DNA from: Calditrichota bacterium
GTDB taxonomy: Bacteria; Calditrichota; Calditrichia; Calditrichales; Calditrichaceae
DNA: 5,781 nt
Assembly: GCA_024278715.1 (NCBI GenBank)
Contig: JAJRSN010000270.1
Coordinates: 1 to 5,781 of the forward strand
Direction: 5' to 3'
The translations under genes and the position numbers were made by a program. Under the pieces are notes generated by a model, which saw only the letters and a list, made by a program, of their open reading frames with translations, was not told where the DNA came from and did no database searches. The stretch's first letter is position 1; each line of letters starts with the position of its first letter. Positions 1 to 5,781 of the stretch are shown here, piece by piece.

Positions 1-386
1 AAAAGAAGCTGCAAGAGGTTCAGGCTCGGGATATTAATTACGGAAGCACCACCGTCGGTCCGCACAGGGACGATTTGATTTTTTATAAAAACAATCAACC
101 GTTGAAGGTTTTCGGCTCGCAGGGAGAAAATAAAACATTTTTAATAAGCTTAAAATTTGCGGAAGCGCAGTTAATGGAAAAGCATCTTAACATTAAACCG
201 ATTTTATTGTTGGATGATATATTCGGTGAATTGGATCAAAAGAGAATCAAAAAGGTTGTGGAAAACATTCAAAAGACCGACAGACAAACGTTTATTACCA
301 CAACAAAAGCGGATAAATTTAAAGACTCACAAACAAATATTGCTTTGATTAAAGTTGAAGACGGGCAAGTGATCTATGAAACATGA
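1..386 (+). CDS. recF: RecF, DNA replication/repair ATPase (3' part only)
   Basis: This is the C-terminal third of RecF, an SMC/ABC-like ATPase that binds gapped DNA with RecO and RecR and helps load RecA at stalled forks. The reading frame is open to the left edge (first full codon at 3), so the gene is cut by the window; about 127 residues remain of a family normally near 360-370. Visible motifs are the conserved VGPHRDDL stretch (about 54-77), the ABC signature loop as GSQGENKT (114-137), and a Walker B plus D-loop, ILLLDDIFGELD (201-236), followed by the TFITTTKADKF switch region. The Walker A loop lies upstream, outside the window. An apparent TTG start at 75 is internal to this frame and not a real start. 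The 3' end overlaps the next gene by 11 nt, which suggests translational coupling. The signature loop differs from the SQGQQRT form of Bacillus RecF, which looks like lineage variation. Identification is firm. Confidence 0.95.
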   Translation, partial: KKLQEVQARDINYGSTTVGPHRDDLIFYKNNQPLKVFGSQGENKTFLISLKFAEAQLMEKHLNIKPILLLDDIFGELDQKRIKKVVENIQKTDRQTFITTTKADKFKDSQTNIALIKVEDGQVIYET

Positions 387-663
387 ACCGGAAAAAATCG
401 GTAAAATATTAGAGTTTGTGCTTAAGGATATTAATGCCTTTGAGGATTTTAGTAAATTAAATATTTTAAACAATTGGGAAACTTTAGTGGATAGAAAAAT
501 AAGCAGAATTTGTCGTCCGGTTCAATTTGAAGGGAACATTTTAGTTCTCGAAGCAATTTCGGAAGGGTGGAAAAAGGAACTGTTAAAAATAAAATTTGAA
601 ATTATAAGAATATTAAAGAGTAAATTTAAGCAACTGAAAATAGAGGATATTAAAATTTTATAA
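376..663 (+). CDS. dciA: DUF721 / DciA-like protein, probable replicative helicase loader
   Basis: This 95-residue basic protein has the DUF721 pattern: an N-terminal helix, a conserved Trp (W34) followed by a basic stretch and RPVQFEGNILVLEAISEGW, in which a beta hairpin leads to a second conserved Trp (W65) and then KKELLKIK and a Lys-rich helix ending in the typical IEDIKIL strand. DUF721 proteins of the DciA family interact with the DnaB helicase and support its loading in bacteria without DnaC or DnaI; some family members are also called RecF-adjacent or Zn-ribbon-containing RNA-binding proteins in old annotation. The size is that of the minimal KH-like domain without the disordered tail seen in many DciA proteins. 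An in-frame TGA at 370-372 makes the ATG at 376 the first possible start; there is no clear Shine-Dalgarno, consistent with coupling to recF, which it overlaps by 11 nt. The Gly often found after W-x3-V is Asp39 here. Family assignment is good; the helicase-loading role is inferred from the family. Confidence 0.82.
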   Translation: MKHEPEKIGKILEFVLKDINAFEDFSKLNILNNWETLVDRKISRICRPVQFEGNILVLEAISEGWKKELLKIKFEIIRILKSKFKQLKIEDIKIL

Positions 664-668
664 AGGTG
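663..668 (+). promoter_or_regulatory. Ribosome binding site of gyrB
   Basis: AAGGTG lies 5 nt before the gyrB ATG and overlaps the last base of the DUF721 stop codon TAA (661-663). An in-frame TAA directly precedes the ATG (671-673), so this site and the stop together fix the gyrB start at 674. Confidence 0.75.
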
Positions 669-673
669 TGTAA

Positions 674-2584
674 ATGTCTGCAAAAGATTATACCGCAAAA
701 AATATTCAGGTATTAAAAGGATTAGAGGCTGTTCGAAAACGTCCCGCCATGTACATTGGTGACGTCACGAGCAAAGGCTTGCATCATTTGGTTTACGAAA
801 TTGTTGATAATAGCATTGATGAAGCAATGGCAGGATATGCCACGGAAATAAAAGTAACCATTCATAGGGACGAATCTGTTTCGGTAGAAGATAACGGTCG
901 CGGCATTCCGGTTGATATTCATCCCATAGAAAAAAGACCGGCAGTAGAAATAATTATGACGGTTTTGCATGCGGGCGGAAAATTCGATAAGAACACCTAC
1001 AAAGTATCGGGCGGATTGCACGGCGTCGGAGCGTCCGTTGTTAATGCTCTTTCTAAATGGTGCCGGGTCGAAATATATCGAAATCAAAAAATTTATTCGC
1101 AGTCTTATGAACGAGGCTTACCCGTAACCGGCTTGGAAATTATCGGCGAAACGGAAAAACGCGGAACAAAGGTTACTTTTTTAGCCGATGATGAGATATT
1201 TAAAAAAGTCTCTTATAAATATGAAATTTTAGCGAATCGTCTTCGCGAGCTGGCTTTTTTAAATCGTAATATAAAAATAATGATAAAAGACGAGCGAAAC
1301 GATCTGGAAGATACGTTTCAATTCGAAGGCGGATTGAAGGCATTTGTTCTTTATCTGGATGAAAACCGAACATCGTTGCACAAAGAGCCTATTTACATTG
1401 AAGGCGAAAAGGAAGGCATTCCGATAGAAGTTGCCATGCAATATAACACGGCATATACCGAAAACATTTTAACTTATTGCAACAACGTAAACACCATTGA
1501 AGGCGGAACCCATTTATCCGGCTTTAAATCGGCTTTAACGCGCACAATAAATTATTACGCGCAGAAATATAATTTTTTAAAGAACAATGATAAGGTAACA
1601 TTGACCGGCGAAGATGTCAGAGAAGGCTTAACCGCGGTTCTTTCTGTAAAAGTACCGGAACCTCAATTCGAAGGTCAGACCAAAACAAAACTGGGTAATT
1701 CGGAAGCTCGAAGCGCGGTAGAAACCGTGGTTAACGAAAAACTGTATGAGTTTTTGGAAGAGAATCCTTCCATTGCCAAACCCGTAATAGAAAAATGTAT
1801 CAGCGCTGCTCGTGCCAGAGAAGCCGCACGCCAGGCAAGAGAATTAACAAGAAGAAAAACAGCTCTTGACAGCAGTTCTTTGCCTGGGAAATTAGCGGAT
1901 TGTTCTTCAAAAGACCCAAAAGAAACGGAGCTCTATTTGGTTGAGGGCGATTCAGCCGGCGGCTCCGCAAAACAGGCGAGAAATCGCCGCTTTCAGGCTA
2001 TTTTGCCCCTAAAGGGAAAAATTTTAAACGTAGAAAAAGCCCGGTTGGATAAAATTTTGAACAACGACGAAATTAAAACAATTATCACCGCAATAGGAAC
2101 GGGAATCGGTTCGGATAATTTTTCCATGGAAAGGCTCCGTTACGATAAAATTATCATTATGACAGATGCCGATGTGGACGGCGCGCATATTCGAACGCTT
2201 TTACTCACTTTTTTTTACAGGTATATGAGCGAGCTGATTCAGCAAGGGAAAATTTATATTGCCCAACCGCCGCTTTACAAAATAAAAAACGGGAAAGACG
2301 AATTTTACGCTTTTGACGACGAAGAAAAAGAACGCATAGTCAGAGAATTAGGCGTTGATGAAGGCAAATTGACAATTCAGCGTTACAAAGGTTTGGGTGA
2401 AATGAATCCCGATCAGCTCTGGGAAACAACCATGAATCCCGATTCCAGAACCATATTGCAAGTAAGCATTGAAAACGCCATGGAGGCGGATCAAATTTTT
2501 AGTATTTTGATGGGCGAAGAGGTTGCCCCGAGAAAAAAATTCATAGAAGAGAACGCACAATTTGTTAGAAATCTGGACGTTTAG
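674..2584 (+). CDS. gyrB: DNA gyrase subunit B
   Basis: GyrB is the ATPase subunit of the A2B2 type IIA topoisomerase that introduces negative supercoils into DNA. The 636 residues match the common short form, without the roughly 165-residue insert of E. coli GyrB. The GHKL ATPase domain shows YEIVDNSIDEA with the general base E42 and Mg-binding N46, D73 in EDNGRGIP, the ATP lid GGLHGVGASVVNALS (113-127), R136 (the novobiocin-contact position in E. coli) and T165. The transducer domain carries the QTKTKLGN loop with Q335 and K337. The TOPRIM domain has EGDSAGG (E424) and DADVD (D498, D500, D502), and the C-terminus has the QRYKGLGEMNP tail ending in RKKFIEENAQFVRNLDV, so the protein is complete. 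Residue numbers coincide with E. coli at these sites. D426 and K447, the GyrB quinolone-pocket positions, are unchanged. It sits 10 nt after the DUF721 gene and 15 nt before gyrA, so cotranscription is likely. ParE is the alternative, but adjacency to a GyrA with a GyrA box argues for gyrase. Confidence 0.98.
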   Translation: MSAKDYTAKNIQVLKGLEAVRKRPAMYIGDVTSKGLHHLVYEIVDNSIDEAMAGYATEIKVTIHRDESVSVEDNGRGIPVDIHPIEKRPAVEIIMTVLHAGGKFDKNTYKVSGGLHGVGASVVNALSKWCRVEIYRNQKIYSQSYERGLPVTGLEIIGETEKRGTKVTFLADDEIFKKVSYKYEILANRLRELAFLNRNIKIMIKDERNDLEDTFQFEGGLKAFVLYLDENRTSLHKEPIYIEGEKEGIPIEVAMQYNTAYTENILTYCNNVNTIEGGTHLSGFKSALTRTINYYAQKYNFLKNNDKVTLTGEDVREGLTAVLSVKVPEPQFEGQTKTKLGNSEARSAVETVVNEKLYEFLEENPSIAKPVIEKCISAARAREAARQARELTRRKTALDSSSLPGKLADCSSKDPKETELYLVEGDSAGGSAKQARNRRFQAILPLKGKILNVEKARLDKILNNDEIKTIITAIGTGIGSDNFSMERLRYDKIIIMTDADVDGAHIRTLLLTFFYRYMSELIQQGKIYIAQPPLYKIKNGKDEFYAFDDEEKERIVRELGVDEGKLTIQRYKGLGEMNPDQLWETTMNPDSRTILQVSIENAMEADQIFSILMGEEVAPRKKFIEENAQFVRNLDV

Positions 2585-2587
2585 TGC

Positions 2588-2594
2588 TGAGGAG
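2588..2594 (+). promoter_or_regulatory. Ribosome binding site of gyrA
   Basis: TGAGGAG is a strong Shine-Dalgarno 5 nt before the gyrA ATG, within the 15-nt gap after gyrB. Its first three bases are also an in-frame TGA stop for the gyrA frame, so the ATG at 2600 is the only plausible start. Confidence 0.8.
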
Positions 2595-2599
2595 AAGAG

Positions 2600-5038
2600 A
2601 TGTCACCTAATGGGAAAATAGTTCCGATTTTAATAGAAGACGAGATGCGCGAATCGTATCTCGATTATTCAATGTCTGTTATTGTCGCCCGGGCTCTTCC
2701 GGATGTTCGCGACGGCTTAAAACCGGTTCACAGACGAGTTTTATACGGAATGCACGAGCTGGGAGTACAACATACTAAACCGTTTAAAAAAAGCGCGAGA
2801 ATTGTGGGAGAGGTTTTAGGAAAATACCACCCTCACGGAGATATGGCTGTTTATGACACGCTTGTTCGTATGGTACAGGATTTTTCGCTCCGTTATCCGT
2901 TGATTGAAGGTCAGGGAAATTTCGGCTCAATCGACGGCGATTCTCCTGCAGCCATGCGTTATACCGAGGTGCGATTACACCGCATCGCGGAAGAACTTCT
3001 TATTGATATCAATAAGAGCACGGTAGATTTTGTCAGAAATTTTGACGATACCCTGGACGAACCGGTGGTTCTTCCGGCAACATTGCCCAATTTGTTAATC
3101 AACGGATCGAGCGGAATTGCCGTCGGAATGGCTACCAACATACCGCCGCATAATTTGGGCGAAGTGGTGGCTGCAATAAAAGCGGTTATCGATAATCCCG
3201 AAATTGAAATCGATCAAATTATGCAGTATTTAAAAGGACCGGACTTCCCCACCGGCGGTATTATTTATGGAATAGACGGTATCAGACAGGCATATCACAC
3301 AGGACACGGAAAGATAACGGTTCGCGGCAAAGTTGAAATTGAAGAAAGAAAAGGCGATAAAGAAGCCATAATCATCAAAGAAATTCCCTATCAGGTCAAT
3401 AAACTCAATTTAATAAACAAAATAGTCAGCTTAATTAAAGAAAAGAAATTAGAAGGAATTTCCGATCTTCGCGACGAATCCGATCGGGACGGCATGCGCA
3501 TTGTAATTGAAGTAAAAAAAGATTACAACCCGGATGTAATTATAAACTTTTTGTACAAGCACACACAGCTCCAAAGCACTTTTGGCATTAACATGCTTGC
3601 CCTGGTTAAAGGAAGACCACAGGTTTTAAACATCAAAGAAATCATTGGGCATTTTATTGATCACCGCATAGAAGTTATTGTAAGGCGGACTCAACACGAT
3701 TTGGACGAAGCCGAGCGTCGAGCGCACATTCTGGAAGGTCTGCGGATCGCCATTGACAATATTGACGAAATAGTCGAATTGATTAAAACATCTGAAAGCC
3801 CGGAGGTAGCTAAAAACCGGTTAATCGAACGCTTTGGATTGACGGAGGTTCAGGCTAAGGCAATTTTAGACATGCGCTTACAAAGATTAACCGGACTGGA
3901 AAGAGATAAAATCGAAAAAGAATACAAGCAGTTATTAGCGCTAATCGAAGAGCTGAAAACCATTTTAGCTTCCAAAGAAAAACAGTTCCAAATAATTAAA
4001 GACGAATTGGATGAATTGGTAAAAAAATACGATGACGACAGAAGAACAGAGATTGTTTCATCCATCGAAGATTTAACCATCGAAGATTTAATAAGAGAAG
4101 AAGATGTTGTAATAACCATTTCGCATTATGGTTTTATTAAACGCTTTCCTCTTAATGAATACAGAACACAAAACAGGGGCGGCAGAGGAATTACCGGAGC
4201 GGTGACAAAGGAAGAAGATTTTATCGAACATTTGTTTATTGCCAGCACGCATGATCATCTGTTGTTTTTTACTGATCGCGGAAAATGTTACTGGCTAAAG
4301 GTTCATGCAATACCTGCCGGGGGGAGAACGGCAAAGGGTCGTCCGATCATTAACCTGATTAATATCGAACCAGGCGAAAAAATAAAAGCCATTCTTGCCA
4401 TTAAATCGTTTGAAGAAAACCGGTATATTTTGATGGCGACGGAAAAGGGTTTGATCAAAAAGACCCACCTGAAAGCTTTCAGCCGTCCCAGACGAGCGGG
4501 AATAATAGCTTTAAATATCAGAGAAAACGATCAGTTGATCGAAGCCAAATTATCGGACGGCGATTGCAAAGTTGCCTTTATCACCTCCGAAGGAAAAGGG
4601 ATTTTATTTCACGAAAACAATGTTCGTGAAATGGGACGTCTGGCTGCGGGGGTCAGAGCTATTCGCTTACGTGGAAAAGACAAGGTTATTGCAATGGTGG
4701 TAGCGGATGAGGGCATGGATCTGTTAACGATTTCGGAAAAAGGGTACGGTAAACGAACGCCGCTTTCGGAGTTCCGTTTACAGACCAGAGGCGGCAGCGG
4801 TTTAATAGCAATGAAGAAAACCGAAAAAACGGGAAAGCTGGTTAGCGCGATAGGCGTTCATGACAATCAGGATATTGTGATCATTACCGAAAATGGCATC
4901 GTTAATCGTCAAAAGACAATGAACATCAGCCGTTACGGACGAAACACGCAGGGCGTTAAGCTAATCCGCCTGGGAACAAACGATCGGGTAAGCGATGTGG
5001 CGAAAGTTGCCATTACAGAGGAAGAGGAAGAAGAATAG
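2600..5038 (+). CDS. gyrA: DNA gyrase subunit A
   Basis: GyrA is the DNA-breaking and DNA-wrapping subunit of gyrase. Its 812 residues are normal for the family. The N-terminal half has the winged-helix domain with DGLKPVHRRVLYGM (38-51), the KYHPHGD segment (75-81), and the catalytic tyrosine Y121 preceded by R120 in AAMRYTEVRL. A tower domain follows (GSSGIAVGMATNIPPHN), then a coiled-coil C-gate with the conserved ILDMRLQRLTGLE. From about residue 500 a six-bladed beta-pinwheel begins. It contains a canonical GyrA box, QNRGGRG (524-530), needed for positive DNA wrapping, and a related QTRGGSG (728-734) in the fifth blade. This marks the protein as GyrA and not ParC. It ends in a run of six Glu, a short acidic tail. 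Position 82 is Met where E. coli has Ser83; Asp86 (E. coli Asp87) is kept. The stop codon lies inside an inverted repeat. It follows gyrB by 15 nt and very probably shares its transcript. Confidence 0.98.
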   Translation: MSPNGKIVPILIEDEMRESYLDYSMSVIVARALPDVRDGLKPVHRRVLYGMHELGVQHTKPFKKSARIVGEVLGKYHPHGDMAVYDTLVRMVQDFSLRYPLIEGQGNFGSIDGDSPAAMRYTEVRLHRIAEELLIDINKSTVDFVRNFDDTLDEPVVLPATLPNLLINGSSGIAVGMATNIPPHNLGEVVAAIKAVIDNPEIEIDQIMQYLKGPDFPTGGIIYGIDGIRQAYHTGHGKITVRGKVEIEERKGDKEAIIIKEIPYQVNKLNLINKIVSLIKEKKLEGISDLRDESDRDGMRIVIEVKKDYNPDVIINFLYKHTQLQSTFGINMLALVKGRPQVLNIKEIIGHFIDHRIEVIVRRTQHDLDEAERRAHILEGLRIAIDNIDEIVELIKTSESPEVAKNRLIERFGLTEVQAKAILDMRLQRLTGLERDKIEKEYKQLLALIEELKTILASKEKQFQIIKDELDELVKKYDDDRRTEIVSSIEDLTIEDLIREEDVVITISHYGFIKRFPLNEYRTQNRGGRGITGAVTKEEDFIEHLFIASTHDHLLFFTDRGKCYWLKVHAIPAGGRTAKGRPIINLINIEPGEKIKAILAIKSFEENRYILMATEKGLIKKTHLKAFSRPRRAGIIALNIRENDQLIEAKLSDGDCKVAFITSEGKGILFHENNVREMGRLAAGVRAIRLRGKDKVIAMVVADEGMDLLTISEKGYGKRTPLSEFRLQTRGGSGLIAMKKTEKTGKLVSAIGVHDNQDIVIITENGIVNRQKTMNISRYGRNTQGVKLIRLGTNDRVSDVAKVAITEEEEEE
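4062..4091 (+). repeat. Exact 15-bp tandem duplication within gyrA
   Basis: CCATCGAAGATTTAA occurs twice head to tail with no mismatch (4062-4076 and 4077-4091). It encodes two IEDL units (residues 489-492 and 494-497) at the junction between the coiled-coil/C-gate half and the pinwheel. The spacing from the conserved RTEIV to DLI is the same as I recall for E. coli GyrA, so it need not be a net insertion. Confidence 0.8.
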
Positions 5039-5059
5039 TCAAAGTTTGTTTGACTATTC
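5033..5059 (+). repeat. Perfect 11-bp inverted repeat at the gyrA stop (hairpin, possible weak terminator)
   Basis: The arms GAATAGTCAAA (5033-5043) and TTTGACTATTC (5049-5059) are exact reverse complements separated by the 5-nt loop GTTTG. The gyrA stop TAG (5036-5038) is in the left arm. The stem is AT-rich and is followed by ACAAAAAATTT, not by a T-tract, so it is not a standard intrinsic terminator for gyrA. It could slow or process the gyrA transcript, protect its 3' end, or be a protein-binding dyad. Its right arm overlaps the candidate Rex operator and the -35-like hexamer of rex. Confidence 0.7.
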
Positions 5060-5063
5060 ACAA
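5046..5063 (+). promoter_or_regulatory. Candidate Rex operator upstream of rex
   Basis: TTGTTTGACTATTCACAA has the length and the outer bases of the known Rex site TTGTGAAnnnnTTCACAA: the TTGT and ACAA ends match at the correct 18-bp spacing, and the right half TTCACAA is perfect, while the left half departs at its inner three bases. It lies 53 nt before the rex ATG and overlaps a -35-like TTGACT, where bound repressor would block RNA polymerase. Rex genes are commonly autoregulated. The call is inferred from the consensus and context. Confidence 0.5.
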
Positions 5064-5086
5064 AAAATTTATCACATTATATATAA
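5050..5086 (+). promoter_or_regulatory. Putative promoter of rex
   Basis: TTGACT (5050-5055) matches the sigma-70 -35 consensus at five of six bases. It is followed by a very AT-rich stretch with CATTAT (5075-5080, 19-nt spacer) and TATATA (5078-5083) as possible -10 elements, neither ideal in sequence and spacing. The 78-nt gap after gyrA, the candidate operator and the change of function support a separate promoter here. No Bacteroidetes-type TAnnTTTG element is visible. Confidence 0.35.
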
Positions 5087-5106
5087 GGTCAGGTTTTCTA
5101 TTGTTT

Positions 5107-5112
5107 AGGAGG
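5107..5112 (+). promoter_or_regulatory. Ribosome binding site of rex
   Basis: AGGAGG is a full-consensus Shine-Dalgarno 4 nt before the ATG at 5117, the strongest in the window. It supports independent translation of rex and fixes its start. Confidence 0.85.
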
Positions 5113-5116
5113 GAAA

Positions 5117-5749
5117 ATGAAAAAGATATCGGACTCAACAATCAGTCGTCTTTCAACGTATTATCGCACTCTATCCAGGTTAATAGAACAAAATGTTGAA
5201 ACTGTTTCGTCCGATGAAATTGCAGAAATTAACAACATTACTTCAGCCCAGGTAAGAAAAGATCTGTCGTTTTTCGGTTCTTTCGGAAAACGCGGGCTGG
5301 GTTACAATACAAAAGACCTGAGGGAAGAAATCGCTAAAATTTTGGGCTTGAAAAAACAGTGGAACGTCGCGTTGGTTGGCGTGGGGAATATCGGCAGAGC
5401 CTTGATCGATTACGCGGAATTTAAAAAACAGGGATTTATAATTAAAGCTCTGTTTGACAACGATCCTAAAAAAGTTAACACGGAAGTTGGCGGCTTAAAA
5501 ATATACGATATTGAAAACTCCTGCAATATTGTTAAAAAGGAAAAAATTGAGATCGCGATTATCGCCGTTCCGGCAAAACACGCTCAGGCGGTAGTTGACA
5601 CATTGGTACAATGCGGAGTAAAAGCGTTTTTGAATTTTGCGCCCGTGACAATTAAAGTTCCTTCGGATGTAATTGTCAAAAACGAAAACATGTCCATCGA
5701 GTTGGAAGCATTATCGTATTTTTTAACGCAAAATAAAAAGGGTGATTAA
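5117..5749 (+). CDS. rex: Redox-sensing transcriptional repressor Rex
   Basis: Rex is a homodimeric cytoplasmic repressor that senses the NADH/NAD+ ratio: it binds operators when NADH is low and releases them when NADH rises, controlling fermentation and respiration genes. The 210 residues match the family length. Residues 1-80 form a winged helix, with SAQVRKDLSFFGSFGKRGLGY (43-63) as the conserved DNA-recognition and wing region. A Rossmann fold follows, with the GVGNIG dinucleotide motif (88-93), and acidic D114 in FDNDP at the end of the second strand, which favours NAD(H) over NADP(H). Further conserved parts are IAVPAKHAQ, LNFAPV and the C-terminal swapped helix ENMSIELEALSYFL. It stands 78 nt after gyrA with its own strong ribosome binding site and a candidate operator, so autoregulation is likely. 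Its last codons form the left arm of the downstream terminator. Its regulon cannot be read from this window. Confidence 0.97.
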   Translation: MKKISDSTISRLSTYYRTLSRLIEQNVETVSSDEIAEINNITSAQVRKDLSFFGSFGKRGLGYNTKDLREEIAKILGLKKQWNVALVGVGNIGRALIDYAEFKKQGFIIKALFDNDPKKVNTEVGGLKIYDIENSCNIVKKEKIEIAIIAVPAKHAQAVVDTLVQCGVKAFLNFAPVTIKVPSDVIVKNENMSIELEALSYFLTQNKKGD

Positions 5750-5770
5750 AATAATTAATCACCCTTTTTA
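5734..5770 (+). terminator. Intrinsic terminator after rex (probably bidirectional)
   Basis: TAAAAAGGGTGATTAA (5734-5749) and TTAATCACCCTTTTTA (5755-5770) are perfect 16-bp reverse complements with a 5-nt loop AATAA. The stem core GGGTGATTAA is followed by five T on the + strand. The matching run of five A on the left supplies a T-tract for the opposite strand, so it could also end a convergent gene entering from the right. The left arm contains the last four codons and stop of rex. The final 11 bases of the window after it hold nothing recognisable. Confidence 0.88.
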
Positions 5771-5781
5771 ACCTTGAAAAT

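Noticed and set aside
75..386. Short independent gene starting at TTG 75
   Set aside because: The frame continues upstream without a stop and encodes the conserved VGPHRDDL of RecF, so it is simply the truncated recF.
722..1087. Open frame of 121 codons on the minus strand inside gyrB
   Set aside because: It lies wholly antisense to a conserved gyrB region, its protein is not recognisable, and gyrB explains the codon pattern.
3850..4119. Open frame of 89 codons on the minus strand inside gyrA, rich in Ser
   Set aside because: The Ser-rich composition is the reverse reading of the Glu/Lys-rich coiled coil of GyrA; it is a shadow frame.
5069..5077. TTATCACAT as a possible DnaA box near the gyrase genes
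   Set aside because: It differs from TTATCCACA by the loss of a C, stands alone, and there is no cluster of similar 9-mers, so there is no sign of an origin here.
5101..5118. Second Rex-like half site TTGTTTA just before the rex ribosome binding site
   Set aside because: The matching ACAA half is absent at the 18-bp spacing; only one half site is present.

Overview
The window is a compact bacterial chromosome segment, all on the + strand: the 3' end of recF, a small DUF721/DciA-type gene, gyrB, gyrA and, after a short regulatory gap, rex. The order recF - DUF721 - gyrB - gyrA is typical of the dnaA-dnaN-recF-gyr neighbourhood close to many bacterial replication origins. The origin, dnaA and dnaN are not in the window and would be expected upstream. 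The DNA is moderately AT-rich. The RecF signature loop, the use of DciA and the presence of Rex fit a deep-branching bacterium, perhaps of the FCB group (Ignavibacteria/Calditrichota/Marinimicrobia-like), but that placement is a guess from protein flavour alone.

Region 1 (1-5038) looks like one transcription unit. recF and the DUF721 gene overlap by 11 nt, gyrB starts 10 nt after the DUF721 stop, and gyrA starts 15 nt after the gyrB stop. The starts of the DUF721 gene, gyrB and gyrA are each fixed by a close in-frame upstream stop. The products serve one theme: RecF in gap repair and fork protection, DciA in handling the replicative helicase DnaB, and GyrB plus GyrA as the A2B2 topoisomerase that introduces negative supercoils ahead of replication. 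All key catalytic residues of both gyrase subunits are visible. The most notable deviation is methionine at GyrA position 82, where E. coli has Ser83, the quinolone-contacting serine.

Region 2 (5033-5116) holds an 11-bp perfect inverted repeat that includes the gyrA stop, a candidate 18-bp Rex operator overlapping a -35-like TTGACT, and a strong ribosome binding site for rex.

Region 3 (5117-5781) is rex, a full-length NADH/NAD+-sensing repressor, closed by a perfect 16-bp inverted repeat with a T-tract that is a convincing intrinsic terminator. Rex probably represses its own transcription.

Nothing here amounts to a new biological system. There are no mobile elements, CRISPR arrays, tRNA or rRNA genes. 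The points worth a second look are the overlapping hairpin, operator and promoter between gyrA and rex, the GyrA Met82, and a 15-bp exact tandem repeat inside gyrA.
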